Positions 34,685-46,400 of a DNA stretch of 64,000 bases are shown here, one piece after another. Below the pieces are notes generated by a model. It did not search any database and was not told the origin of the DNA. It saw only the letters and a list, made by a program, of their open reading frames with translations. The stretch covers positions 372,001 to 436,000 of the forward strand of contig WNNJ02001739.1 in the NCBI GenBank assembly GCA_012934845.2. The letters are read 5' to 3'. Position numbers and translations under genes: made by a program. The stretch is from Pomphorhynchus laevis. Its lineage: Eukaryota; Acanthocephala; Palaeacanthocephala; Echinorhynchida; Pomphorhynchidae. Within the stretch, counting starts at the first letter, position 1; each line of letters opens with the position of its first letter.

Positions 34685-37600
34685 ATGGTCAGAGGTAAGC
34701 CGTCGAACCAAATACTTTGCTGCACATGTAACAGTTCTGCTGTCAAATGTAAGAGATATAGATGCGCTAAGTCCAAGACCCCATGCGTAAACTGTCGGGC
34801 GCAATGTTGCAACAACGCTTCACCAACTCTGGCAGTAGCTTCAATTGATATAAATGAACACAATAGTCCGGCAGAAAACTGGGTCTACTGTTTTTCTCGC
34901 GTCTCAAACATCCCTCAAACAACAGATGAACAGCAAAATAGCGAAGAAGAGTCAAGCGTTATTCTGTCAAAATCGGGTTGTTTGGATTCTATATATGAAG
35001 AAGTTGTCAAATGGCGTCCAAACAGTTGTGTATTGCCAAGGTGTAACGAAAGTAGAGAGTTTATAGGCGAACTAACAGCGCTGTTCGAAATTGCTTGCAC
35101 AGATATAGATCAAGAATGTGCTTTAAAAAAAGTAACCATATTGTGTCAGTGCGTTCTCCAGCGTTTGCGATCTCGGAAAACAAGTATTGTACGAAAAGTT
35201 CTGCGTCAAAGGATCGATTTGTGGCGCGCTGGGAAGATTCAATATTTATTAGATGAGGCTCGTTACCTTCAACATACAAAAGACGGGAAAGGAAATTATC
35301 AGGTTGAGGAAAATTGGTACAAGACGTTCACACGACTCATGCTCAGAGGCAATATCGGTGGAGCAGTGAGAACTCTTGATGGGAAAGCATCATTTGGCAA
35401 GTGTCTTAAATTGAACGAAAAAGTTGGGCAGTTAACTGTCAAACAGGCCTTAAGTGAGAAACATCCACATGGCGTGAATTTACACGAAGAAGGTTTGATC
35501 AAGCACTCTATGATAGGAACACTTCCGTTTCATGTCACTTTATTCAATCAAATAACGGGAGCGAATATAGTATCGATGGCAAAGAAGACGACAGGTGCAG
35601 CCGGGCCATCAGGTGTGGACGCGCAAACATGGAAACAAATGCTAATATCGTTTGACCGCGATTCTGATAAGCTGGCCGAGGCATTAGCTGGTATGACAAG
35701 ACGTTTAGCCTCTGAAATTGTTCCACGAGAATCAACTGTAGCTTTGGTTGCCTCAAGGTTGATTGCCTTAGAAAAGTCTGATGGAATTAGGCCAATCGGG
35801 ATTGGCGAAGTATATCGTAGGATAATGGCCAAAGTCGTCATTAGAACGATTTCTATGCACATACAATCAGTTGCAGGAAATACACAATTATGTGCGGGAC
35901 AACGTTGTGGCCGGGAGTATGTGGTTCGGTGCATTCCGTCGTGTTTATTTGAACAGAATAACAAATGCTTGCTGCTTATAGACGCTGACCACGCGTTCAA
36001 TCGCGTTAATAGAAAACTTGCTTTGGCTAATATGAGTAGTGTGTGTCTTCCACTAGTTAACATTTTAACAAACACTTATCATAATGATGCCACTATGATA
36101 ATTGACGGTGAAACAATGAGATCCCAAGAGGGTTTTACACAGGAGGATTCGCTGTCAATGGTTGCCTTTGCTGCAGCAACTCTTCCTCTGATGGAAAAAT
36201 TAAAACATGATTTTCCAAATATCCAGCAAAAATGGTATGCAGATGATGTGTCTTGCGTAGGAACAGCGAATGATCTTGCGGGATATTTGGAGAGGATGCA
36301 AACACTTGGACCTCAATATGGCTTCTTTGTCAATGCTAGGAAATGTAAAATATTTGTTCCCTCCGAAAATAGTGAAACAAAATCATTGTTCAATGCTTTG
36401 GATGTGTCAGTGACCAACACGGGCGTTGAAGTCCTGAGATGTCCTATTGGATCGGCCGAATATGAAAAATCATGGCTGGATGACAAAATAGAGAATTGGA
36501 TGATGATGATCCAACGACTAGCAGAAATCGCGAAAATGGATCCGCAGCTCGCATATTCCGCCTACATGGTGTCACTCCAACACAAATGGACTCACATTTT
36601 TAGGGCATGTCGCTTCGAAGGTAAGGACGTGGAAAATTGGAACAGAAAATAAAAGAATGCCTTCTACCAAATCTCACCGGTCAGCAACTAATATCAGATC
36701 AAATGAGACGGATTATTGCTTTGCCGACAAGCAGGGGTGGAATGGGCATTACGGATCCTTCAGATTTTGTCTTGCGTGAGTGGCAGTGGTCGGAGGCTAT
36801 GTGTAATCCACTTGAAAGTGGTTTAACGGGAGTTGAACTAAACAAAGCTCAGACTATAGTAGCAGCGGAAATTAGAAGAATAAAGAAGCATATATTTAGA
36901 CTCCTTGTTTTCCGAAATTGTGTATGGGAGCGACAAAATTTTTCGTAATTCGTTAATGCACGCGACAATAAAAGGCTCTTTTACTTGGCTTTCTGCCAGG
37001 GTTAACGATGATCGGTTATACAGACTACGTCGCGAGGAGTTTTATGATGGTTTGTCAACAAGATACGGATGGCCACTTGTCAACGTGTTTAAGACATGCG
37101 TTTGTGGGGAGGATAATTCTGTTACTCACACTCTCTCTTGTCGTTTATCTGGCAAGACAATAATCAGACACAATGCGATTCGTGATCTCATGCGAAACTT
37201 GTTATTAGGTGCAAGTCAAAATATCGTAACAGAGCCTCTGCTGACACCAATAGAATCAAATTATTCATTTAAAACGGCATCTACTTGCAAAGACCGCAAT
37301 GCTCGTCTAGACTTGGCTTGTACTGGGTTATTTGGTATCCCGACAGAGCGGACGTTCTTTGACGTCTCAATATTCAACATCCACGCTCCGTCAAATGCCT
37401 CACGCAGCCCAGAGAGCACATTTGTGTATCACGAGAACATAAAGCGTGCGAAGTATGTAGAGCGTGTAAACACATTCGAACGAGCTGGATTTGCTCCCTT
37501 GATAATTTCCTCTTCTGGAGGTACTGGAGTTGAAATGAGTGCAGTGCTGAAGCGGGTAGCAGCATCGGCTACCGCTAGAGGGAATCGCTCATACGCGGAA

Positions 37601-37735
37601 AACATAGCGAAGTTACGTCGCCAAATAGGAGTCTCCCTCGCAAAAATGTGCTCTCTGGCGTTCCGCATACCACGATCAACACAAAATTCATATAAAAACT
37701 GGTATAATACAGGGCCCATTTGCGGGCAACCTTAA
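34685..37735 (+). pseudogene. R2-superfamily-like LINE, copy 3 (near complete, two frameshifts)
   Basis: Full domain order in three overlapping frames (34685-36652, 36637-36948, 36905-37735), about 1,020 residues in all. N-terminal cysteine cluster at residues 10-41 (CCTCNSSAVKCKRYRCAKSK, then PCVNC). RT fingers: GAAGPSGVDAQTWKQML and GIRPIGIGEVYRRIMAKVV. Motif A: LLLIDADHAFNRVNRKLAL. Motif B changed to FTQEDSLSM (expected TQGDPLAM). Catalytic WYADDVSCVG intact. Thumb: RRIIALPTSRGGMGITDPS. Zinc knuckle: CVCGEDNSVTHTLSC. Restriction-like endonuclease: RHNAIRDLMRNLL, RNARLDLACTGL, ERTFFDVSIFN. Such elements integrate by target-primed reverse transcription. The first shift looks like one lost T in a T run near 36639, the second lies near 36890-36905. 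It is the best-preserved member of the array. Confidence 0.9.
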
Positions 37736-37833
37736 ATGTATTACCTCCAATTGGAACAAAAAAAATTTAATAATAAATATTAATTTATTATAAATAAATT
37801 AATATTATTAATAATAAATTCTTACAATTAATA
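37736..37833. other. TAA/TTA-rich junction between elements
   Basis: A short 3' tail, then AATAATAAATATTAATTTATT and ATTATTAATAATAAATTC runs. AAACATACAACGATC follows just before the next cysteine-cluster ORF. Confidence 0.6.
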
Positions 37834-38250
37834 TTGCTTAAACATACAACGATCAATCAATTGCAAGACGATCAATCAATTCGACAAATGTCAACTCGAT
37901 CATGTGGTTGCAATGGTCCGGCAACGGTGTGCAGAAGTTGTGTTTGTGCAAACGGCGTGAAGTGCATTAATTGTTCGGCACCAAAATGTGCAAATTGTAT
38001 TCCGTCAGTTGAAACGGACGCCTCCTATGGATCTTTATCATCTGCTGATAATGTTCAACACAGTCAAACTGCAACTACGCACGCTCATACTAATATCAAC
38101 GAGCTCGTGTCCTTTGAATTAAAATGTACATATCCAGATTGCAACGTATATTCTGCTGTGAAAACTCCAGTTCAACTATCATGTAAATTCATTCTCCGTG
38201 AATTCTATTGTTCTTTTTGTACTGCCAAACATATAGCCGCACAATCATAG
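37834..38250 (+). CDS. Small ORF joining R2-like cysteine cluster and LINE ORF1 finger
   Basis: 138 codons. The likely start is the internal ATG at 37888 (MSTRSCGCNGPA), which aligns with the starts of the R2-like copies. Residues counted from there: a cysteine cluster at about 6-37 (CGCNGPATVCRSCVCANGVK, then CINCSAPKCANC), a serine-rich linker, and a second finger at about 77-115 (LKCTYPDCNVYSAVKTP, then FYCSFCTAKH). The second finger is the ORF1 finger seen at 8.3 and 53.4 kb. The ORF is followed directly by a family A ORF1 and EN-RT. It is either a true two-finger N-terminal protein of family A or a fusion made when family A inserted into an R2-like copy. No palm or nuclease of the R2 type follows. 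Confidence 0.6.
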   Translation: MLKHTTINQLQDDQSIRQMSTRSCGCNGPATVCRSCVCANGVKCINCSAPKCANCIPSVETDASYGSLSSADNVQHSQTATTHAHTNINELVSFELKCTYPDCNVYSAVKTPVQLSCKFILREFYCSFCTAKHIAAQS

Positions 38251-38900
38251 TTAGTCACTTTTCTTGAGAGTGAGCTGAATGAAATCAAATGACAAATAAA
38301 CGTTTCACCACCGTGTAATTCTCAAGCTCAAAACTTACAATCTTCCAGGCTTAAATCTAGTGATATGCATGATGGACCCTCATGGAGTGATGTTGTGAGT
38401 GGGAAGGTTCGTAGAGAGATTGCAAGGACAGTATTAGCTACTACAAGCAACGAGAACAAAAATGCTTCCAGCTTACAAATCTTGCGTTCTATTGAAAAGG
38501 AAAGTGAACGCTTCTTAACAGTAATCATAAAGAACTTTCCTATTTCGGATGATGATCATACAGAAATCTTAAAGCTTTTTCAAGAGATAGGTTGCGCGAA
38601 TCCGAATTTTCGACAATTTCAAATTCGTCGATTTTCTGCTAAGCGCTCTGATATCCCACCTTGGATGTCTCTTTTACTTCTAGTCCGTCATTTAGTGAAT
38701 ACATCCTTTCTTTAGCTCCGAAATTACGACATACTGCTTTATACGGTAAAGTCTACATCATGCCTGACCTTTCTCCTGCAGAACGCGAGATTAAGAATCT
38801 TCTTGTGAACCAACTCAGAGAGAGGAGAATTGCAGAACCGAACAAATCATTTTGCATTCGCAACAAAAGTCATTCAATTATCAAATTCCACTAGTTCAAA
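38251..38900 (+). pseudogene. LINE family A ORF1, RRM-like part
   Basis: Two overlapping frames. 38365-38715 starts MHDGPSWSDVVSGKVRREIA and includes RFLTVIIKNFPISDDDHTEI at about residues 50-69. 38661-38894 has VYIMPDLSPAEREIKNLLVN. This is the usual 'V.I.N+P ... LL ... V.I..DL...ER' pattern of CR1/L1-type ORF1 RRM plus C-terminal domains, which bind element RNA. One frameshift near 38660-38715 breaks it. Confidence 0.75.
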
Positions 38901-40000
38901 TAATTGCTCCGTAATCACTTTAAACAAGAATAAAGTTAGAGTCGAAGATGCAGAGACAACACCTGTATCTGATCCAAACACTGGGATACTGGGGTGTAAC
39001 GATCGGCATCCTAGAAAACAGATCTTACCATATGACTGGATAAGGGTGTTATCGAACATCAAACAAGCGTCAATTCTCCTTTATCTTTTCCCACATCGTC
39101 AGAATTGCTTGGACTAATAAATTCACTCTTTACTAACAACTTGATCTTGCTCTGCACATTTTTGACGAAAATCACATTTTGCTCTTGTGTATTACAGAAT
39201 CATGGCATTCCCCAGATGATCTTTGCATCCGTCGTATACACTCACTAAATTTAAATGTTATTCATCGTCCGCGTTCGGAGTATTCAACATCAATTAACTA
39301 TGCTGGTCTTGTATGTTTCGCATTACACACTGTTCCGCTTGCCATGTACGACATTCCCATTAAACCTACGTCTTTTAAGCTAATGTATTTCTCAGCATCT
39401 AATCTTAATGATCGTCACAACTTCATCTTACTATATTGTCCTAGTTCCATTGGTCTGAGCAAATTTTTTCGACGAATTTTACGATCTCCTTTTAAACAAT
39501 GACACACCTGACCCAATAATCCTTCTCGGTGATTTCAACATTCATCTTGAATGCCCAACCTCGCGAAACGCTGCACGTCTTTTTTAAATAATTGGTGATC
39601 TCGCATTCGTTTATCAACACACTGATGCTACACATATTCTAGGAGGAACCATATATGGTTTCTTTTTGCAAACTTCCTCGCATCTCAAACCACGTGCCAC
39701 CGTGCTTGATACCGGTATTTCTGATCATTTTCTTCTTTCCTTACAATAACATTCCTTTCCCGATTTTCCCTCTACATCTCGCTCTCATCGATCTTGGAAT
39801 CTTCTTGATTTATCGCTATTTCAAAATTATCTGGTAAGCTCTTTAGATTTGTCTCCTTCATCATCTGTAAGTATTCTTGCGAATAAGTTTAAATCATGCA
39901 TTACCCAAATTCTTGATAAAATATTACCTTTAAGGGGTTTTGTTCCACGACGTTATCATCAAGCTCCTTGATTTGATTGTGAATGTGTCACTGCCAAACG
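38901..40000 (+). pseudogene. LINE family A endonuclease domain (decayed)
   Basis: Broken frames. 39179-39502 has LCITESWHSPDDLCIRRIHS and a degenerate mid-domain ending before the expected GDFNIHLE block. That block reads in another frame near 39525-39555 (ILLGDFNIHLECPTSRN). The C-terminal SDH region is only partly visible (about 39700-39735, VLDTGISDHFLLSLQ). Several frameshifts. Confidence 0.75.
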
Positions 40001-41935
40001 TTTACTGCCTCGTTGTCATCGCCTGTATCTTAGAACACATTGAAGATATGTTTCTTTGACAGATACAGCCAGATTATCTTTCAGAGATGCTCGTAAATAA
40101 TACTGTGAGCTTTTGAAACATAAATCACTTGCTTACTGGCGTGCAAAAATTGAATCTCCTTCTTCTCCACGCAATTTGTGGTCTTTCATTAAAACCTTAC
40201 TTGGACGTTCATGTCCGAAATCAACACTGTCTCCTTGCATATAGGTTTAATACCTTCGTGATAAGGTTACTGCAAACATTTCCACTCTTGCTTCCATTAA
40301 TGACGACTTTTCTTCTGTCTTGAATCATTATTTGCCGGAACTTTTCTACTTTACGCTTATACATCCTCAGCAAATATTAACTGCACTAACGCGGTTACCA
40401 AACACGACATCTATCCGAGATATTATCCCAACTAATGTGTTAAAATCTTGCATCCACACACTTCTACCTTATTTGTGTAATCTTTTCAATTCGTCAATTC
40501 GGTATTCGAAGTATCCTGATTCTTTTAAAGTCGCCATTATACGGCCACTTGTGAAGCGATCATCTCTTGATCCCGTGATTCATTCTTCGTACAGACCAAT
40601 TTCTCACCTACCGACAATCTCCAAACTTTTTGACAGTATAATCTTACATCAAATAAGTGACTATCTGAAGGTAAATAACCTATTTTCTTCTTCTCAATCT
40701 GCTTATCGTGAACATCATTCAACCCTCACTGCATGCACTCAAATGTTTGACCATTTACTTGTCGCCATTGATAAGAGTCGTATTGGTATTGGTCTTAGCA
40801 TAGTGCTTGATTTAGCTTCAGCCTTTGATGTCGTTGACCATCAAATTCTCTTTGCATGTCTTTGTCATAGATACAGTTTCTCATCTGATGTTATCAAATG
40901 GTTCCAATCATATCTAACTGGTAGATCTTTTAGTGTTGAATCTAATTCAACTTTCTCATCTACTTATCAAATCACTCACGGCGTACCTCAAGGTTCTGCT
41001 CTTGGACCTCTACTATTCACACTTCTTCTTAGCGACCTAACATATATAGCCTCTCTTTATGATTTTCATTTAATTCAATATGCAGACGACATCGTGCTGT
41101 ATGCAAACTGTGATCCTTCTTCCGTTAATGGCCTTGCAGACATTGCTTCTGATTGTCTAAATCATCTTTGTGGACATTTGACGTAATTACGTTTAGTAAT
41201 AAATACGAAGAAATCTAACCTTATGTGGATAACACCTCACTCTTTGTTTGATCCGAACATTTCAGTCAAAATTTCTGACTATACTTTACCGGTAGTCACT
41301 TCTATGACTATTCTCGGAATTTCATTTGATTCCCAATTGTCATTTCATCCTTTCATCAGACACAAAGCTCAATGCTGTTTTCTTATCTTGAGAGACATTA
41401 GGCAAGTAAGACATCATCTCGATACTCTCACTACGGTGAAATTAGTGAATTCTCTTCTGATTTCCAAACTTGATTATTCTGTCATTCGGCAGTTAGAGTA
41501 ATTTTTTTCGCTTAAGGAAATTCGATCACATATCGCGTTATTCTAATTCGCTGTCTTGGCTAGACATCACGAAACGCACAAGGTTTTAAACTAGCATGCT
41601 TTATGTGGAATATCATAAATGCCAATGCCCCTTCACAGCTCATCTTACATACATTATCCAGTAAATCGCAGTCATTCTACAAAATCAAGCTTATATGTTC
41701 CACGTCATTTTTCGATCACCGCTCATCGATCATACTCGATTGCAGGGCCTAAACTGTGGAACAATCTTCTCTCAAATGTTACTGCATCATCTTCATATGT
41801 ACAATTTAAAAAATGTTTATTTACATTACTACGGAATCCCAATTTATATTTTTTTGTCATGTTAGTGGGCTTGTAAGTGACTGATAGTCACATTTGCAAC
41901 TTAAAAAACCTTTTCTTCCTTCTAAAAATTATATC
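40001..41935 (+). pseudogene. LINE family A reverse transcriptase and 3' tail
   Basis: The main open frame, 40320-41186 (288 codons), carries TSIRDIIPTNVLKSCIHTLL, YRPISHLPTISKLFDSIILH, motif A GLSIVLDLASAFDVVDHQIL, motif B ITHGVPQGSALGPLLF and intact QYADDIVLY. A shift at about 41190 leads to 41223-41501 (thumb, RDIRQVRHHLDTLTTVKLVN), then 41619-41876 with the C-terminal LWNNLLSNVTASSS. A 3' hairpin lies at 41877-41891. This is the fullest family A copy, but it is frameshifted. Confidence 0.85.
41877..41891 (+). promoter_or_regulatory. Family A 3'-tail hairpin
   Basis: GTGACT-GAT-AGTCAC, a 6-bp stem. The conserved preceding CTTGTAA and following ATTTGC blocks match the other family A tails. 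Confidence 0.55.
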
Positions 41936-42002
41936 ATTTTTTATTATTAAATTATAATAAAATATTATTAAATATTAATTATATTAATTATAATAATATT
42001 AA

Positions 42003-42960
42003 TATCGGAATTGTTCCAAGTTGCTTAAAACAGTCTATGGTTCGCTTGATACCCAAAGACAAATTATCTATCACAATCGACAAGTTAAGGCCCATAAGTC
42101 TAGTACTGGCTACAGCAAAAGTCCTAGAGATGTGTTTTAAAAAGAGATTTTTGGATAAATACATAACTACGGTATCCAACTCTCAATTTGCTTTCAAACC
42201 TAACAGCAATGCTACGAACGCTCTTGTCGCGATTAATGAACGAATGCTAAGAGAAATTAACTCATCAAGCTGTCCCGTAGTACAAATTATTCAGGTCGAT
42301 ATTTCAAAAGCCTTTGATTGTGTCAATCATCACATTTTAATCAACAAGTAAGTTAAAAACAACTTCCCATACTGGCAGCCAGCCTTTATTTCTTCATACT
42401 TACTAGATAGAACTCAACGTGTAATACAAGGCATTAATTTTACCGCCAACCTGTCTTGGTCTCTTCATATTGATGAGGTCGTCAGAAAATGCAGTAGCCG
42501 ACTTTACCTGCTAAGGCGATTTTCGTCATTTGTGGCCTCTCCAACTCAGTTAGAGGTTGTATATATTGCATTAGTAAAATCATTACTAGTTTATGGATCT
42601 CCCGTTTTTTTTGTAAAGTAGCATTATGAGACCTTCAAAAAATGTTAAAAATTCATAGGTTCGCAGAGCGCATTTGTAGAAAAAATTTAGTCACTCTCGC
42701 GGAAGTTTTAAACATGGCGTTTACCAAACTCGCTCGTAATATAGAGTTCATATCCCAATTATTTAAACTTTGTTTCGGGTATACTAACTGTACTAAACAG
42801 AGTAAGTATGGTTATAAAAAGTTTGGCTTGAAAGCACCTCGAATAGAAAAGTTTTCATCTTCGTTCCTATTCAAAGATCATTAGAAGAGCATAGTCGAAA
42901 ATCCAGAAGGTTGTAAATTGGCAATCTCCGCAGCTCAGTAAAACATTTTTTCTTGAATAG
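42003..42960 (+). pseudogene. LINE reverse transcriptase fragment (internally deleted)
   Basis: Fingers: PSCLKQSMVRLIPKDKLSIT, LRPISLVLATAKVLEMCF. Motif A: IQVDISKAFDCVNHHILINK at 42290-42350. After RTQRVIQGINF the sequence goes straight to a thumb block (LSWSLHIDEVVRKCSSRLYL), so motif B and the YADD box are deleted. SLLVYGSPVFF follows at about 42580. The subfamily differs from family A and from the 49-52 kb element. Confidence 0.75.
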
Positions 42961-43244
42961 TGTTTATCCTACCTTTTCACAGCTGCAAATTATTATTTAT
43001 ATATTTTTTATTTTTTATCAAATTTAAAGAAGTTGTACACAAATTAAGCAAAGATAGCTGCTTTTTGTATTTTATAACATGTTCACTTTTATTTAATAAA
43101 TAATCAATCAATCAATATTATTATAATATAATATTAATATTATAATAATATAATATTAATATTAATATTATTAATATTGATATTATTTAAATAATATTAT
43201 TAGCTATTATTTATCTTTATTTTTAATCTATAAATAGTATACAA

Positions 43245-43392
43245 TACGTAGACTCAGTTAGCTAATATGATTATTTTTCTTTTTTGATTGAATAAAATCT
43301 CAAATAATTGTATAAAATCTGATATGATTATTTATTATTTATCTTTACTTTCAATTTATATTGTATAAAATACGTAGACTCAGTTAGCTGAT
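43245..43392 (+). repeat. Two family D repeat ends in tandem
   Basis: TACGTAGACTCAGTTAGC at 43245 and 43371, each followed by TRATATGAT and preceded by TTATCTTTA-type sequence. They lie immediately downstream of the last recognised TFDP exon. Confidence 0.8.
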
Positions 43393-43428
43393 ATGATAAT
43401 AGATAAAAACGGTAAAAGGTTCACTTAC

Positions 43429-46400
43429 GAATGATATATTCACTAAACTGTCTTGGCATCATACAACATATTTTCGCCGTTTCATCAGGTGTACAATTCC
43501 CTTCACATAGACCGGATGTAAGACCCAATTCCCGCATTACTTCACCATCTCCCTGAATATTATAGGGTTGATCGAAACGGAACATATACTCCTTTCTAAA
43601 ATAAATATAAATACATAACATTTTGGCGACGCTATCTAACCTATCAGATGATACATAGCAATCAACATGATTATCGGATCCGAAATAAACAATAATGAAT
43701 GGTATCTTTATAATTGGTTGTTTTGTTATTTTATCATTGGAAATCATCCACGGATGAAGTGTGCGATTTCGATTGATAAGTTGCTTAAGGCTAATGTTCT
43801 AAACAAAATATATTTTAAGAAATTACGAATATTCTTTAACTTACGTATAAGATAAGATCTTTTAAGATTATGGATTTGTCTTGAATCGTCAAGAAAATAT
43901 AACGCTTTTCTTTCTAAAAAGTTAAAAGTAATAGTTGGTGAGTATAATTTATATGGTACAATTCATAAAATCAATTTGATTAATTTAAATTATTTAATTT
44001 TTATAATATTTTAAAAAGTAACATAATGAAACATAATACAATATGAAAGATAATAATACAATAATAAAGATAAAAATTAATGTATTTATTATCAATATAA
44101 AATACGATATTGAATATAAAGTCAAATGCATATGAAAAAGTTTACAATAAAAAAGTGTACAATATAAAGTTAAATTTAAATATAAATAAAGTTGAAGCCC
44201 CGTTCATGGGTAAGAGACGATCGCCGGCAGATCCCCAGAAGAATATAATTTCTGAGTATAATAATTTTAGAATTTAAAAGATTAAATTAAAAAAAAACAA
44301 ATAAAATGTACAATAAAAGTTACTATACTTTATAAGTATTTCATGCTTTCATTAATTTAAAACATTCACGTAAAAATCAACTTTAAATATTTTTTCACTA
44401 TAATAGCAGGTAAGCAATACAAATGGACTTGACTGTTTTAAAATAAAGAAATCAGAAGATTTGATCCGCGACGCCAATAAAAAATGTTTATGGAGTTACA
44501 GGCTTTCGATTTTGATTATAATTAAATTGTTGAAAGACTATAGTGATATCAAATTGCTGGAAAATTATTGTTGAAAATATCAATGCATGCACGATGGGGC
44601 TTCTCAAAACTCAAACGGTATGCCATCTTGGAGTAATGAAGCATGAAATTCTTTATATAGAGAGAAGCAGATAGTTGTAATAGACAGTTCTAATTGAATA
44701 AATCGCTAATTTATTTATCAATCCTCTGAGGAATCCAAGCGGCGGTGCTTCCTTTCTTGTTTCTTTTATTAATCAATTAATGATCTCTATTACACTGAAA
44801 AGAATTCACTGCATTGCATTGACTTCGAAAGCGCAAGCTACGTCATGCAATTAGCATATAGTGAATTCTTTCTGCTTTAATCTATATATAGTATGTTTTT
44901 CATGTGTATACACTGTATTGCTGCAACTGATGAGGCTTCTCAAAGCCGAAACGGTACGCCTTCTTGCAGTGTAGAAGCATAAAATTATCTATATATAGAA
45001 AGAGGCAGATAGATGTAAAAGACAGTGCTGGTTGAATTAAACCTCTAATATATATTAGAGGTTTGATTATATATAATGTTTATTAATATTTATTATATTG
45101 AAATATGTTTATAATATTTATTATATTTAATTATATATATGAATATATAATAAAGAAAATATAATTTATATACTTATATCATTCTTAATAAAAATGTAGA
45201 TTGAAGTTGCCTGTCAGAATCCTTCATGAATTCGATCATACATGACTGGTTAAAAAATTCTTGATTAAAAATACATACAATCTATTTAACTGATGAAGAC
45301 CCCTAGATGGTTAAAACGTCGTCACAAATAATTTGGTTATCTTTGTAAATTTCTTTCGAACTTTTAAATATATATTTCGATCCAAGATTTCTTTCGAACT
45401 TTTAAATATATATTTCGATCCAAGATTTCTTTCGAAATACGGCATTTATACAAAATGGTGTTGCTTTTAGACTGGACTTTGATTCACAACTTTCAGTCAC
45501 CATGTCACTTCAGCACATTCGTGCTGAAGTGACTGATTCCTTCAATCAGAATAAAAATTGGCAGGAAAAGTAGGTCATCTGTTTAATTACTACCAGCCAT
45601 TAAAGAGCTTAATGTGTGCGCTCCATAAAAGTGTTTTTAAATCCTACGTATTAGGTCCTGGTGAGTGAATTATTCGCGATTAATACTCTCACCTATGCTA
45701 ATTCCTAGTACATGTATGTGTACTTGAAAGACTTAATGAGCTGCCTATGAGTGTCGCACTTCAATCCAGTTGAGGCAGCCCTCTATTGATTAGACTCAAA
45801 AGTCGAAACAGCATAGAGTCAGTTTACACTGTTTGTGTATTCCCGATTCCTCTAATCAGCATAGAAATAGACGGGAAAAGTAATACATTTATATGCTTAA
45901 ATTATTGTTACATTATAATATTAAATCCATTTGTTGAGAGTAACCAATGTTGTATTAAATAATACTATTAATATAAAAAAATAATTATATTTTATTAAAA
46001 AATATAATTAATATAATTAAATTAACTATAATTAATATCGCAAATAGCATGAAAACTTGAATTTGATGTGATAAATCCAGAAAGTATAAATTATTGGTTT
46101 TCTAAGTAAACAAGCTCACGATATTTACAAGTTGAAATATATAATGCGGTATTATCTATCTAAAGCTGTATTATCGAGATAATGATAAATACAAATATTC
46201 GAACAATCGATGCATTCAAACATTCGAAAACCAAATTGCCGATTAAACAATTAAAAAGCAATATTTTTAAGGAATAAGTGTTTCGTTACTTGAAACGAAT
46301 CACTTAAATATTCGCGATTTTATGCTGCATTTGTCTCGTACGTGATTAATATAATAAAATAATAATATACCGAGTAAATTATTGAGTAAATTACCGACGT

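Noticed and set aside
45504-45533. Transcription terminator
   Set aside because: The hairpin is perfect, but there is no T run and the context is a eukaryotic intron.
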